Shown piece after piece: positions 36,193 to 47,197 of a DNA stretch of 64,000 bases. This stretch comes from Tetramitus jugosus (Eukaryota; Heterolobosea; Eutetramitea; Acrasida; Vahlkampfiidae), in assembly GCA_937625935.1 (NCBI GenBank), contig OW569377.1, forward strand, positions 372,001-436,000, in the 5' to 3' direction. The notes under the pieces are model-generated. The model searched no databases, was not told where the DNA came from, and saw only the letters and a program-made list of their open reading frames with translations. How positions within the stretch are numbered: the first letter of the stretch is position 1; each line of letters opens with the position of its first letter. The translations under genes were made by a program, and so were the position numbers.

Positions 36193-38250
36193 TTACAAGG
36201 GATTTTGCTCCAAGTACTGCATGATGAAGCTTGGATGTGAACCTTGACAATGATACCGTGGTTTCTGTTTCTTGGGCTTGAATACAAAGGAGTGACGTAC
36301 AAGAATTTCTTGTTCCAAATCATAGAACTTCTTCATATCGTCCAGAGCTGGGCGATTCTTCTCCAATTGGTCGAGATACTCTTGATCCACTTGTTTTCCT
36401 ATTCGCTTCTTTTTCTTGTAGATGTCCTTCTCGTCAGAGAAGTCATCTTTGAGATTTTTATCCCTCCCAGATTCCTTTGTCCTCTTCTCGCTAGGATTTA
36501 TGAGCGTCTCTATCTCAGGAAGATTAGAAAACATGCGATCATCTGGTTTGTAATTCAACACCTTTGATGTTTCAGGTGTGATACTGTTCAACTCGATGGG
36601 TCCTGTGGTTTCATTAGGCTTGAACTTAGCGTTCTTCATCTTCTCAATTTTGTTTCTCAATAGTCTGGTTGAGTTCAGGACCACAGGAGAAGTTGGAAAT
36701 ACTGTTGTTTTGTTACTTGAGAGTTTAGATAATGTGTCTTGAATCTTATCATTGTTTCCAAAGTTAAAACTTCGTGGATCTCTTCTAGACCCCTCTGAAC
36801 TAGACTCAAACTCTAACCTCTCTGGTTCAGTGACGAACGAAACAGTTGGTTTCCTTTTGAATACTCTTCGGTCTTCCTTCGGTTTAGAATGGTTTGGATA
36901 AGGTTCTGGTTGAGGAACAACTTTCATTGGAAACTCTCCTTCATCAAACAGCATTTCTTCGTCGTCGTTGACAGTAACTTCTTCATCTACAGTTCCAAGA
37001 GATAACACCGATTCATTCTCATTGAATTCGGAGTACGTCATGGCTTCTGATTCATTGTCATCTCCTTCACTCGCGTAATCTTCGAATTGAATACCTGGGT
37101 GACACTCATCGTTGTGATACTCTGATGTCTCTATCAACAGCTTTGATAGAGTCCATGCTGCGCCACTACCATCACTGAACACAACAAGTAGTCTTTCCTC
37201 GATACTCCCATTGTTATTTTCTGTTACAACAGTACAATACACTACTTCTTGCTCAAAGGGGCCGTAATGAAGATATAATTGACCCTCTTCATTAAAAAGT
37301 TGGATAGAATTCGATGTTCCCTTTGTACAAATAATGTAACTGATACCTGTTGTTGTATTGAAGTGAGAAAGCCAAGTGATTTCGGACTGTTCTCCTGCCA
37401 AGTTCGAATACATAATATCTACCACCTCGATGGTTTCGGCTATCCGTATTCGAAACACTGTTCCCAACATGTTTCCAAGCAATAAATCATTCCCAGAATC
37501 GAGCTGAATGAGATCAGATAGGTGAGCTATACTAGACTCGATGATGAACTCTTGAATCTTCGAATGGTCTGAGATGTTGTAAAAAATCAATCTTCCAAGG
37601 TCACAAGCTACAGCGATCAACTCTTCACTCACAAAGAATATTCGATAGTTTGCTCGCTTACTTCCAGTTCCAAACAGATTCGACAAGTCAATCTTTGTAT
37701 TTTTCAAAACAACTGGTCTTTCGAAACTCTCATCCATATCTAAGACATCCAACTCTCCATCTGTAGAAACGCAAGCTACCCTTTGTCCTGTTGGGGACAC
37801 TTCAACCTGAGCTATACTAGAGCTCATTTTGTTCAATACAAACACATCTCCAGGGACTGTTTCTTCGTCATTCCTGTGTCGAAGTAGCGCATAAAACATC
37901 TTGTTTGAATGCACATGAACAAAGATAATCGACAAGCGAGGTAAAAACTGAAATTGGTTCCACTTGGTGGTAGTTGGAGACAATTTCATTGCTCGATCTC
38001 TTTTTCCTGATTGAGCAACAGTAATGCAATACACATTACTTGCGTTATTCGTTAGATCCAACACAGTAAATAAACCTCTGTTATCACTGGACCCCACAAT
38101 CAATGGAGAATCCTCCTCGCCAAACAAATACTTTCGACAGCAATTTGTATGACTCAGGGATTCTGATTGCACATCTTTAATATAAAACTCTCCCTCCACT
38201 CCTGAGATCTTTTGAAGTTGATAACAGGACCGCGTTACTTCGTTCATCAT
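36193..38250 (-). CDS. WD40-like beta-propeller protein with disordered tail
   Basis: This encodes 685 aa. Residues about 1-380 have the beta-strand rhythm of a propeller: SPLIVGSSDNRGLFTVLDL, VSPTGQRVACVSTDGELDVLDM and LIAVACDLGRLIFYNIS are WD-like blades without canonical WD dipeptides. Residues about 385-560 are acidic and disordered (EDYASEGDDNESE, VDEEVTVNDDEEMLFDEGEF). A basic region follows with conserved-looking short motifs, KKKKRIGKQVDQEYLDQLEK and RHSFVFKPKKQKPRY near the C-terminus. I do not recognise the family. A scaffold role in a nuclear or trafficking complex is possible. Confidence 0.6.
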   Translation of the reverse strand: MMNEVTRSCYQLQKISGVEGEFYIKDVQSESLSHTNCCRKYLFGEEDSPLIVGSSDNRGLFTVLDLTNNASNVYCITVAQSGKRDRAMKLSPTTTKWNQFQFLPRLSIIFVHVHSNKMFYALLRHRNDEETVPGDVFVLNKMSSSIAQVEVSPTGQRVACVSTDGELDVLDMDESFERPVVLKNTKIDLSNLFGTGSKRANYRIFFVSEELIAVACDLGRLIFYNISDHSKIQEFIIESSIAHLSDLIQLDSGNDLLLGNMLGTVFRIRIAETIEVVDIMYSNLAGEQSEITWLSHFNTTTGISYIICTKGTSNSIQLFNEEGQLYLHYGPFEQEVVYCTVVTENNNGSIEERLLVVFSDGSGAAWTLSKLLIETSEYHNDECHPGIQFEDYASEGDDNESEAMTYSEFNENESVLSLGTVDEEVTVNDDEEMLFDEGEFPMKVVPQPEPYPNHSKPKEDRRVFKRKPTVSFVTEPERLEFESSSEGSRRDPRSFNFGNNDKIQDTLSKLSSNKTTVFPTSPVVLNSTRLLRNKIEKMKNAKFKPNETTGPIELNSITPETSKVLNYKPDDRMFSNLPEIETLINPSEKRTKESGRDKNLKDDFSDEKDIYKKKKRIGKQVDQEYLDQLEKNRPALDDMKKFYDLEQEILVRHSFVFKPKKQKPRYHCQGSHPSFIMQYLEQNPL

Positions 38251-38368
38251 TGTTGCTGATTTAATTCACCGATCAATCTGTAGTCGCCACAATGGCGCGA
38301 ACGTGTCCAGTGCAGAGAATAATGTATTGGTCACAATTTCACTTGTTCTACTTCATCCGGTGTGTTTA

Positions 38369-41155
38369 TTAGAGATGTGCCTTGATCAGATCCTTCTTTG
38401 TGACGACTCCAACGAGCTTACGTCTCGACAATACCCACGCATGACTCAAACCAACCATCTGAATCAAAAAGTGAACCTTTCCAAGCTTTGTAGAAGCAGC
38501 AATAGAAAATGCTGATTCATCAACAGGGTAGTTCACTTTTTGTGCCAAAATATTCTCTGGGGCTTCATCCGTATTGTCACTCTGACGCAGCACGCTATCA
38601 AGGTATGTCAATAGTTGACGCCTCGTGGTTGATCCCAAAAAGTTCATTGATTCATCATCCTCCACAACAGGGTAAATCAAGTGACCAGTCTTGTTGAGTG
38701 TTTCGACGAGCTTACCTACGGTCATATCGGCTGAGATCCAGTCCAAGTTCGTTTTCATGATATCCGCTGCAGTTAGTTTGTAACTCTTGGCGTGTCTGAT
38801 GCTACCGAGGTAAGGTAGACCTCTAAGATACACAATTGTATCATAAATAGACTTGTTAAATAGATCACCAACACCAACAGCAACCACAGATGCAATCATT
38901 GTCGGAACCATGAAAGATAACTGGCCAGTCATCTCAAACATGACCACAATAGGTGACAGCGTACGGGTAACACCTGCTCCGAGCGCAGCAGCACCTACAA
39001 CTGCATACCCGCCTGGGACCACATCGCCCCAGAAGAAGGCTGTTGTCTCTCCAATCAAACGACCAACTGCCGCACCAATCATCATGGATGGACCGAAAAC
39101 TCCACTTGTCACAGGCATCACCGCAATGGCAATCGTAATAAAGAACTTTTGGACAATTAACACGAGTAGTGTCAGGAAAATCTTGTCCTGGGGCAAATGA
39201 TCGATACCAAAGAGCTGAGTCATGACACGAGTCGAAGATGCAAAAAGCAGAGGATACATGGAGAGACTGAGAGTTGCAGTAATGAGTGAAACACTGCCAA
39301 CCATGAAATATCTCCTGTGTCTGACCAGGGAGAATGTTTGCCTCAATCGGACAAGCTTATGGAAAACAGAGATGAACAATGCACTGATCAATCCACACGC
39401 AATACCAATCACAACAAACAAAAAGTACTCCTTTGGCGAATAAGCCAGAGGCTTGAACTTTGTCGAGTAGAGTGTAGGTTCCGTGTTACCCAAGAGACCA
39501 GTTTGTCTCCATGTGTAAAAGAACAGAGATCCTACGAGAGAACAAAAAATGGCTCGCCACAAGTTTTCAATCTTGTAATAATTGCTCGTGACCTCAACAG
39601 TGAACAAAACACCACCAAAAGGTGATCCAATGGCACCAGCCACGCCAGCAGCACAAGCCGCAGCCAACATGCTCGTCTTCTCCAATTCATTCTTGTTCAA
39701 TCTCGCAAACGGCTTCAACTTCAACAATTGGTTGCAAATACATCCAGCAATGTGAACACTGGGACCGTAACGAGCAGCAGGAAAACCAGCACCAATACCA
39801 CAAATAATACCCAAATACTTTGCAGTCAATGTTTTTAAATTCAAGTATCGCTCCATCATATTACCCGAAAGAATAGATTTCATTTCAGGCACACCGGAAC
39901 CAGGTGACTCACCACTAATCAAATGCACGCAACCAGCGGCCAAAACAGAAAAGCAGAGACAAAATATCACATAGATGGCACAATTGACTGCGAACCAAGG
40001 TGTCAAATCATAAATCATGTTTCTCGCAATTTCCACTCGATGAATCACAAAATCCAACGAAATGTTCATGAGAGCGCAACACACGGCCAACAAGGTCAAA
40101 AAAGTCACATTCAAAAACGGCATATTCTTCAACACGTACTTTCTAAAGTAGTATTTTAGCTTATTCAAATGTGAATCATAGTGTCTGCTCGCCCTCGTTC
40201 CAATTTCACTCAAACTTCCACTTCGAAGCACAACAGCACCAATTCCTCGTTCAATTTTTGACAAATCAGCATACGACTTTTTACCCGTGGTCGAATTGCC
40301 ATCATCATCTCCACCACCACTACCACCATCAATGCCACCACTTCCACTACCAATCAGGCCTACACTACTACCACTACCAGTGATACCAGGATTCTTATCA
40401 AGATCATTCTTCTTCAGATTGTTCTTCATCATGACGTCATTTCGCTTATTATTTTCTTCATTGAAATCATCATCATCGTCCGCCATTTCAAACGTAGAGT
40501 AATAATCCACTGATTCAAACGTTTCATCCTTCAATTTTGGTTTCTTGTGATTACTGGCACGACCAATCGTTGTTTTTCTGTTGACTAGTGTGTGACCCAA
40601 TCGAAGTCCACTACTAATGGACATGGAATGTGAAAGAGAAGGAACGACACTATTCGCATCAGCAGTTGTTGATGATGTCAATGATGATGGAGGAGTATAA
40701 ATTTGTTGATGACTCATGGTACGAACCATGGAACCATCACCACTACCATTAATGCTATGACGATTCAAATGCTTGTTATTATTGTTGTTGTTGTTGTTCG
40801 TGTTATTGGTATTGGTGTTGTCAATGGGTGAATGAAAGCTATTGTAGGTACTGAATGAGACTGAATGGGATCTAGTGTGACCACCTCTCCTGGATCCAGG
40901 TGTTGGTGAAGCTGATCGATTATTATTTGAAATCACATTTTGTTGATTATCGTTGAGACGAAGTTGGTTGAGGTTGAGAGTAGATGAGGGAGGTGATGTG
41001 GGCGGTGTAGCTGATATGACTTGAATCGCTATGTTGTTGTCGATATGCTTGTTACTGTTGTTGTCGTCATGCTTGTTGTGATTATTGTTGTTGTTGTTGG
41101 TATCATCATTGCTATTGGTATTGTTATTGTTGTTGTTGTTATGACTTGTTGACAT
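38369..41155 (-). CDS. CLC-family chloride channel with CBS pair, gating Glu replaced by Tyr
   Basis: This encodes 928 aa from ATG 41155. The first 300 residues are Asn/Ser/Gly low complexity. The CLC core follows, with GSGVPEM (the GSGIP chloride-site motif), AARYGPSVHIAG (normally GKEGPxVH), GGVLFTVEVTSNYY and GVFGPSMMIGA (GxFxP). Two CBS domains fill the C-terminus (about 795-928, ending VVTKKDLIKAHL). The gating glutamate is Tyr463, and the position matching the antiporter proton glutamate is Val, so coupled H+ exchange is unlikely and a passive channel is favoured. A GTG-started extension of six codons exists but lacks support. CBS pairs usually bind adenine nucleotides. Confidence 0.88.
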   Translation of the reverse strand: MSTSHNNNNNNNTNSNDDTNNNNNNHNKHDDNNSNKHIDNNIAIQVISATPPTSPPSSTLNLNQLRLNDNQQNVISNNNRSASPTPGSRRGGHTRSHSVSFSTYNSFHSPIDNTNTNNTNNNNNNNNKHLNRHSINGSGDGSMVRTMSHQQIYTPPSSLTSSTTADANSVVPSLSHSMSISSGLRLGHTLVNRKTTIGRASNHKKPKLKDETFESVDYYSTFEMADDDDDFNEENNKRNDVMMKNNLKKNDLDKNPGITGSGSSVGLIGSGSGGIDGGSGGGDDDGNSTTGKKSYADLSKIERGIGAVVLRSGSLSEIGTRASRHYDSHLNKLKYYFRKYVLKNMPFLNVTFLTLLAVCCALMNISLDFVIHRVEIARNMIYDLTPWFAVNCAIYVIFCLCFSVLAAGCVHLISGESPGSGVPEMKSILSGNMMERYLNLKTLTAKYLGIICGIGAGFPAARYGPSVHIAGCICNQLLKLKPFARLNKNELEKTSMLAAACAAGVAGAIGSPFGGVLFTVEVTSNYYKIENLWRAIFCSLVGSLFFYTWRQTGLLGNTEPTLYSTKFKPLAYSPKEYFLFVVIGIACGLISALFISVFHKLVRLRQTFSLVRHRRYFMVGSVSLITATLSLSMYPLLFASSTRVMTQLFGIDHLPQDKIFLTLLVLIVQKFFITIAIAVMPVTSGVFGPSMMIGAAVGRLIGETTAFFWGDVVPGGYAVVGAAALGAGVTRTLSPIVVMFEMTGQLSFMVPTMIASVVAVGVGDLFNKSIYDTIVYLRGLPYLGSIRHAKSYKLTAADIMKTNLDWISADMTVGKLVETLNKTGHLIYPVVEDDESMNFLGSTTRRQLLTYLDSVLRQSDNTDEAPENILAQKVNYPVDESAFSIAASTKLGKVHFLIQMVGLSHAWVLSRRKLVGVVTKKDLIKAHL

Positions 41156-41799
41156 AGTAGACACTGTATACACCCTAATGTGAATTTCGCTCTTGTGTGG
41201 GGTGAGGAATAGGAAAACGTGTTTGTTGGAGTCTTTTTGTCAAAAAAATGAACGAGCACAAAGCCCAATAGGCTTTGGCGAATGATCAGACTCTCTGTGT
41301 CGTCGAAAAGAATCTGGCGGGATTACATGCCTTATTTGTAATTTACAGCCAGAAAACGTGTCTAGGAATCCGAAAAATTGTCCGCAATCTACCCGAAGTT
41401 TACAACGAAGCGTTGACCTTTTGTAAACTTGAAGAAAAAATACAGTTAATTTTGTATGGAGAATACAACATACTTTTCAAATATAAAAGTGGTTGGTTCA
41501 ATAATTATTGCAAGAGTTCATGTTTTTATTGCTTAGACAAAATTGCATTCATGTGGCTCTCATCATTAATAACTTACAAGTGTGTTGTTCTTGGTTTGAC
41601 GACATTGTTGTTCAGCGAGTCGTCTTTCGCTGCGTTTGTTCAACTTGTCTGAACAGCTGATGTTGGAGTGGGTTTTCATGGATTGATGTTTCATTTGTAC
41701 AAGGGAGGACTAATTGGTGCGCGCCAGAATAAATCACCTAACCGTCAAATGCAAACGGCAAATAACCTACAGAGGGAGTGAAAGCAGACAATAGTCGCT
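41156..41799. other. Intergenic
   Basis: Contains the CLC gene's promoter and leader. A 125-codon plus-strand frame at 41275 starts at TTG, has no usable ATG and shows no motif, so I do not call it. The rest shows nothing. Confidence 0.4.
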
Positions 41800-42129
41800 T
41801 TAATCCTTCTTGGTGTTCTTCTTTGTAGCAGTTGTCTTCTTTTGCTTTGTGATTCTCTTGGTTGGATTGCTTTGTCTCTTCTCCAACACGTTGGCAGAGG
41901 TTCTTTGGACCTTCTTTGCCTTCCTTCCCAAGTTCAAGTCACGATAGTTGATTTCCTTTCTTGCACGAGGCTTGGAAACCATGTTTGCTTCCTTGATTTC
42001 AGCAGACTCAATCTTCTTTCCAGTGTCTCTTGGCTTGCTTCTTCTGTTGCTCCAGTGATCTTCAGAGAGTGGTTCAGCTGACTTCTTGGTCTCAGTCTTC
42101 TTGGTGGTGGTGCTCTTTGCTTTTGGCAT
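41800..42129 (-). CDS. Small lysine-rich basic protein
   Basis: This encodes 109 aa. About a quarter of residues are Lys or Arg, with Thr/Lys repeats at both ends (STTTKKTETKK; KQKKTTATKKNTKK). The centre has SEDHWSNRRSKPRDTGKKIE and EINYRDLNLGRKAKK. There is no signal peptide. Codon use is strongly biased (AAG, CTT, ACC), suggesting high expression. Composition suggests a nucleic-acid-binding or chromatin-associated protein in the nucleus or nucleolus. The START could not be elsewhere: ATG 42129 is the first in frame. No family recognised. Confidence 0.6.
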   Translation of the reverse strand: MPKAKSTTTKKTETKKSAEPLSEDHWSNRRSKPRDTGKKIESAEIKEANMVSKPRARKEINYRDLNLGRKAKKVQRTSANVLEKRQSNPTKRITKQKKTTATKKNTKKD

Positions 42130-42786
42130 TGTTGTTATTTATTATTGGTCGGTTGATTGACGAGTCGTTTAGACGGTTTTAGTGTTCGTTTGTTGTTGTG
42201 GTTTGAAAGCTGGACGTGACAGACAGAAGAAAACTGGGGAACTTTAAGAGGGACCGGCCAAGGAAGAGCAACTGCTCAGAGATTGACTTCAACGATAAAA
42301 CGATAATCGAAAAAATGTTGGAGGATTTTGAAATTAATGGAATATTTTGGTTGACGAGGGTACCCCCTCTAAAAATTCTCTGGCGCCGCTATGCATTTTT
42401 ACTTTTTCACTTCTTGATCTTTCAAGTCCTCCCCTGTGTCTCTCTGAACAGCACATTTCAACCCCTTGCAGCAAACGACCATTCATATTAATAACATGAA
42501 GCTACAATGTTGATTCAACGACCAGAACTTTTCACAAACACCACCTTGCAGTGAAAAAATATGCAGCGACAACGACTCTTCTTGTCGCCTGTCATCGATT
42601 TTCCGAACATGTCACTTGAGATGACGAAAGAGGATCCTCACTTCACCAAACTGTTTTGTCTAAAACACAAAGTGTTCACATACCCATCGGTAAACAGCAA
42701 CAAACCACCTCGTTATCGCACAAACTTATCCACACAAGCGCACTTCTCACATAAAATAATTATTCATCTCAGAACCGTCAACAAAA
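42130..42786. other. Divergent intergenic region
   Basis: Promoters of the basic protein (minus) and the RhoGAP gene (plus). An ATG-started frame at 42561-42794 (77 codons) overlaps the RhoGAP start codon in another frame and may be an upstream ORF in its leader. Otherwise nothing. Confidence 0.4.
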
Positions 42787-45393
42787 ATGAGTAACAACAA
42801 TAACATGAGCGCTCATGACTCACCAACACCCAACAGTACTGGTCATGCGAACAGCAACAACAACAACAATAATAATAATAGCTTTGCTAGGAGAATGACC
42901 AACTGGGTGTCCACCAGTTTGAAAAAGGGTCAATTTTCGCAGGCCAAAATGGAGCGCGAAAATTTTTCCAACCAACACCCTCATCATCATCATCCTCACA
43001 GCAGCAATGACTATGCTACGACATCTCCACGAGCACACAACCCAACCTTGTCCAACAATGAATCGACCAACAACAACAATAATAATAGCAGCAATAGCAA
43101 CAACTCTCTCAAACCAAGCATGATTGTAGGAGAATATTTTATTCAAATGAACAGAGAACATGATTTGATGCAGAGGTATTACACGGAGACGGATAAGCGA
43201 ATCTCACGAATGAAGAAACACTCAGAGTCACTCCAAAAGGAAGAACAATTGCTAGGTAGTGCCATGGTTGATTTTGCAACCTATATGCAAACCAATGTTG
43301 AATTTGCGTCCGTTTGCAAAAAATTTGGTTCCAATTTTCAGAGCATGGCCGCACTGAGACAACAGACACAACAAGTGTCCATGGACTACTTGTCAGTCAC
43401 TCAGAAACTACAGAGAGAAGACAAGGAAGTGGGTAAGCTAAAGCAAAAGTATGATGAAATGAAGAAGCAATACATGGATTTTCACTTGGTTTTGCCTTCT
43501 TTACTAGGATTTGAAACTGCATCATCATCATCATCTACAGCTACATCTACCACAGCTTCAACAAACACAACTGCAGCTACAGCTACAGCTACAACAACAT
43601 CTAGTTCATCATCAACAACATTATCCTCTAGTCAAGAATCAACAACAACAACACCATTAGTGTCATCTCAAGCATCTGCTTCATCGAGCAACAATCATGT
43701 CAATTTACATCAACACAGTAGCACAGTGTCGCATCAACAACACGTGTCGCAAATTTTGAGTCGCATGGACCTCAATGCCAAAAAGGAATATTTGAGTAAG
43801 CTTGAAAAATTACAAGGTGATTTTTTCCAAGTCGCCAAAAATTTGAATGTGAGCTACTCGGATTTGTACAATGAGCTAGAGTATCAAATCAGGAGAAGAG
43901 ATATCGTGTATTATGAGTCATTTAGATCTCTCATGTACGCTTATTCCTGTTACTTTGAAACTGGTAATCAACTGTTTCAGCAATTGGAGGGCATCTGTAG
44001 GCCAAAGGTGTTGTCTGAAGAAGAAACCATGAGCACGTCTCTCAGAGAAGAGGCAAGTGCCATGGAACGAGGAACCATTCTGGATAGAAGTTTGTTGAGT
44101 AAGATTGATGGCTCAGCGAACAGCAACAGAGACAAGGAAGGTTTCTCTGATGCCACACTCGGACGCTCTCAATTCCAAAAGGTGAGCAAATTGAATGCTC
44201 GTCGAAAGATTGTCGACATTCCACCCACTGTTTTCCCTTCAATTTTGGGAAAGGACAAGTTGTTTGGCATGGAGTTGAGCAGAATCATGATTGCCGATCC
44301 AATAAGACAGAAACGTGTGCTACCAAAGCCCATTCAGCAAATGTTTGCTCTGTTGAGTGATGTGGGTGTCAAATCTGAGGGTATTTTCAGAATTCCTGGC
44401 GATACAAACTACATGGAAACACTCAGAGACACGTTGGAGAGTGGAAATGAGATTTCTGACTTGTCAAAGCCCTATCTCATCCATTCTGTCTCTGGTCTAT
44501 TCAAGCAATTCTTTAGAGATTTGCCAGAGCCTCTCATGACATTTGATTCGTTTGATACTATTGTTCCTCTAGGAGCGGTGAATGCCAAGAAGTCTGATGA
44601 GGAAATTGTTGCTGTGATTACCGATTTTCTAACAAAGATCCCACAGGACAATTACGAAGTTCTCTATCAGTTATGCAAGCTCCTGTCACGAGTTCATGAT
44701 CATCGCGATATTAGCAAGATGGCTGCATCGAATGTTGGTGTCGTCTTTGGTATGAATCTGTTCAGACCAAAGGTTGATGATCCAGTGAAGGTTGCAACCA
44801 ATATCAGTAACATGAATCGTGTTACAACTGTCATGGTTTCTCACTTTGCCACCATTTTTAGTCAAAGATTGGAAGAGGACCAAGAGTGGGAAAGAATCGA
44901 GCAGGAGGAGAAGGAAAAACAACGACAACAGCAAGAATTAGAACAAGCTGCAGTTTCATCTGATGTTGATCAACATTTGGAGGAGTCGTCAGAGATTGAA
45001 ACTCAACAAGAAAACGCCAATGATCAATCACAAACAGCACTATTAGGAACACAATCAGACAAACCTATTGTGTCAGATAATGTAACGGTTGTACATAGTC
45101 CTAACGTTACAAATGACGACAATCCATCATCCGTAGATCCTGTTGTTGAACTGTTTAATGATTCAAACGAATCATTACCAATTAAACAACAACGAGAAAG
45201 GCCGAAGAAGAAGGTAACAATTGCACAAAGCAGTGGCGATGATGATCCGTTTGAGATGTCGCAGTTGGAAGCTGTTTTGGCCCCAAGTCTCATTGCCAAT
45301 GTGGAACACTTGAAAGCTCACGACACATACTCTTTGAGAAGAATATCTCATCGACACAACAATGCAAGACATGCACGTGGTAACGAAGATTAA
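42787..45393 (+). CDS. BAR-like/RhoGAP domain protein
   Basis: This encodes 868 aa. After an Asn/His-rich N-terminus, residues about 120-240 and 330-415 are helical (HDLMQRYYTETDKRISRMKK; LNAKKEYLSKLEKLQGDFFQ; VYYESFRSLMYAYSCYFETG). These fit a BAR-type membrane-curving dimer split by a Ser/Thr low-complexity insert. A RhoGAP domain spans about 490-700 (FGMELSRIM..., SEGIFRIPGD, SGLFKQFFRDLPEPLM). The catalytic arginine finger is Arg535. RhoGAPs switch Rho/Rac off by speeding GTP hydrolysis. The C-terminal 150 residues are Gln/Glu-rich and disordered. Combined BAR and RhoGAP places it at the actin-membrane interface; the BAR call is by pattern. Confidence 0.85.
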   Translation: MSNNNNMSAHDSPTPNSTGHANSNNNNNNNNSFARRMTNWVSTSLKKGQFSQAKMERENFSNQHPHHHHPHSSNDYATTSPRAHNPTLSNNESTNNNNNNSSNSNNSLKPSMIVGEYFIQMNREHDLMQRYYTETDKRISRMKKHSESLQKEEQLLGSAMVDFATYMQTNVEFASVCKKFGSNFQSMAALRQQTQQVSMDYLSVTQKLQREDKEVGKLKQKYDEMKKQYMDFHLVLPSLLGFETASSSSSTATSTTASTNTTAATATATTTSSSSSTTLSSSQESTTTTPLVSSQASASSSNNHVNLHQHSSTVSHQQHVSQILSRMDLNAKKEYLSKLEKLQGDFFQVAKNLNVSYSDLYNELEYQIRRRDIVYYESFRSLMYAYSCYFETGNQLFQQLEGICRPKVLSEEETMSTSLREEASAMERGTILDRSLLSKIDGSANSNRDKEGFSDATLGRSQFQKVSKLNARRKIVDIPPTVFPSILGKDKLFGMELSRIMIADPIRQKRVLPKPIQQMFALLSDVGVKSEGIFRIPGDTNYMETLRDTLESGNEISDLSKPYLIHSVSGLFKQFFRDLPEPLMTFDSFDTIVPLGAVNAKKSDEEIVAVITDFLTKIPQDNYEVLYQLCKLLSRVHDHRDISKMAASNVGVVFGMNLFRPKVDDPVKVATNISNMNRVTTVMVSHFATIFSQRLEEDQEWERIEQEEKEKQRQQQELEQAAVSSDVDQHLEESSEIETQQENANDQSQTALLGTQSDKPIVSDNVTVVHSPNVTNDDNPSSVDPVVELFNDSNESLPIKQQRERPKKKVTIAQSSGDDDPFEMSQLEAVLAPSLIANVEHLKAHDTYSLRRISHRHNNARHARGNED

Positions 45394-45747
45394 ACAACTT
45401 TTTCCTTCACACATGCATTGTAAATCTTATCTGACAGCCTAAAACACCGATTCTGATTGGATCAAAATTGCGCCATTTTTATCTCCAATCAATTTCATGA
45501 TACCGGACACTTACGGACTCTATGTCATCACGTCTTGACCTAGGTGACCAATTACTCCTGCTTCCATTCGATTGCCCACGTTGGGTGGAGACACGCTGGC
45601 TTGGTGGAGCTTCACACAGTGTTCATGTGAAAAAACCAAAAAGCCTAACGTTCTCTCAATCCAACTCTTTGTTCAAAAAGCTAACAATACACATAACAAC
45701 AAAAAAAGAAAGAACACCAACACAAATCCATTTATTATTAAAAAAAA
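45394..45747. other. Intergenic
   Basis: 3' end of the RhoGAP gene and promoter plus A-rich leader of the aminotransferase. A frame at 45522 reads through but has no motif. Confidence 0.4.
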
Positions 45748-47106
45748 ATGTTGAAGAGGATTTCTGCTTCTTGTGTCAAACAATCCATCGCTCTCACACA
45801 ACAACAACAAAAGCTTTCCTTGGTCAGAGCTTACTCTTCCGTCGGCAAGGGACCTTATGGCGAATTTTATGTAAGTGTGTCAAAGCATGATGTTCTCTTG
45901 TTTTTTCTCGCGCCCATTTTTTGTTTACGCCACACACGTTAGCTCACACGCATCTTTCTTACTCTATCCAACCAACAAATAACAACAACAACACTACAAT
46001 AGCATGAACAATTGACAATTGAAAAAACCAATACTCACAAGGAGAAACCACAACCAGAGACACTGGTATTTGGCAAGACATTTACTGATCACATGCTCGA
46101 AGTAGAATGGACTGAACAACAAGGCTGGTCCAAACCAAAGATTGTTCCCTATCATAAGCTTGAACTCCACCCAAGTTGCAGTTCACTTCACTATGCCATC
46201 CAATGCTTTGAAGGAATGAAAGCTTACAAGAGTGATGATGGAAAAGATTGTTACTTGTTCCGTCCTGATATGAATGCAGCTCGATTGAACAAGTCTTGTG
46301 CTCGTCTCGGATTGCCCAACTTTAACAATGAAGAATTCATAAAGTGTTTGGCCAGTTTGGTCGAATTGGAGCGTGATTGGGTGCCTGAAAAGTTTGGTTA
46401 CAGTCTGTACATTCGCCCTACAGTGATTAGCACTGAAGAGACATTGGGTGTGTTGCCACCAAAGAGTGCACTCTTGTATGTCATCATGTCTCCTGTTGGA
46501 CCATACTTTAGAACTGGATTCAAGCCTGTAAAGCTGTTGGCCGAACCAAAGTACGTGAGAGCGTTCCAAGGTGGCACAGGAAGTGTCAAATTGGGTGCCA
46601 ATTATGGTCCAACCATTTTGCCTCAGATTGAAGCAGCAGACAAGGGATACAGTCAAGTGTTGTGGCTGTATGGCGACAATCACGAAGTGACTGAAGTTGG
46701 AACCATGAACGTCTTTTTCTATTGGATCAATGAGAAGGGCGAAGAAGAATTGGTGACTCCACCATTGGTCGATATTGTGTTGCCTGGTGTGACACGTGAC
46801 ACGATTATTAACATTACTAGAAACGAGTGGGGAATGAAGGTGAGTGAAAAGACTGTGACCATGAAGGAAGTGGTCAAGGCGATTGAAGAAGGAAGAATGA
46901 TGGAGTCGTTTGGTGCGGGAACTGCCTGTGTCGTGGCACCCATCAGTGGCATCAGTTTCAAGGAAACAGAGTACACTATTCCTGCTCCTGCCAAGGAAGA
47001 AGGAAGCTTGGCTCACAAGCTGTTTGATCACATGCTCAACATTCAGTATGGTAAGATTGAGTCCAAGTACCGTTGGTCCGTCAACGATCTCGTGTCAAAA
47101 CAGTAA
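45748..47106 (+). CDS. Branched-chain amino acid aminotransferase, mitochondrial, two exons
   Basis: Exon 1 is 45748-45870 and exon 2 is 46003-47106; the 132-nt intron begins GTAAGT and ends CAATAG, phase 0. The product is 408 aa. Exon 1 encodes a typical mitochondrial presequence (MLKRISASCVKQSIALTQQQ... ending VRAYSS). The class IV PLP enzyme features are clear: HYAIQCFEGMKAYK, FRPDMNAARL, the PLP lysine Lys237 in GSVKLGANYGP, and EVGTMNVFFYW. The enzyme moves amino groups between Leu/Ile/Val and 2-oxoglutarate. Exon 2 alone has no ATG near its start, so the spliced form is needed. The first exon holding just the targeting peptide suggests the intron sits at the presequence boundary. Confidence 0.93.
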
Positions 47107-47197
47107 AGAAAACGCATCGATTTTGGGATATTTACTGCTGAGTGAGTTTCATGGTTTTGTTATGTGATTTGATTTCGTTTGCTTGTCAACTTGTTTG

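Noticed and set aside
41275..41652. 125-codon frame upstream of the basic protein
   Set aside because: TTG start and no recognisable feature.
46012..47106. Aminotransferase starting in exon 2
   Set aside because: The start would be TTG; splicing from 45748 gives an ATG and a mitochondrial presequence.
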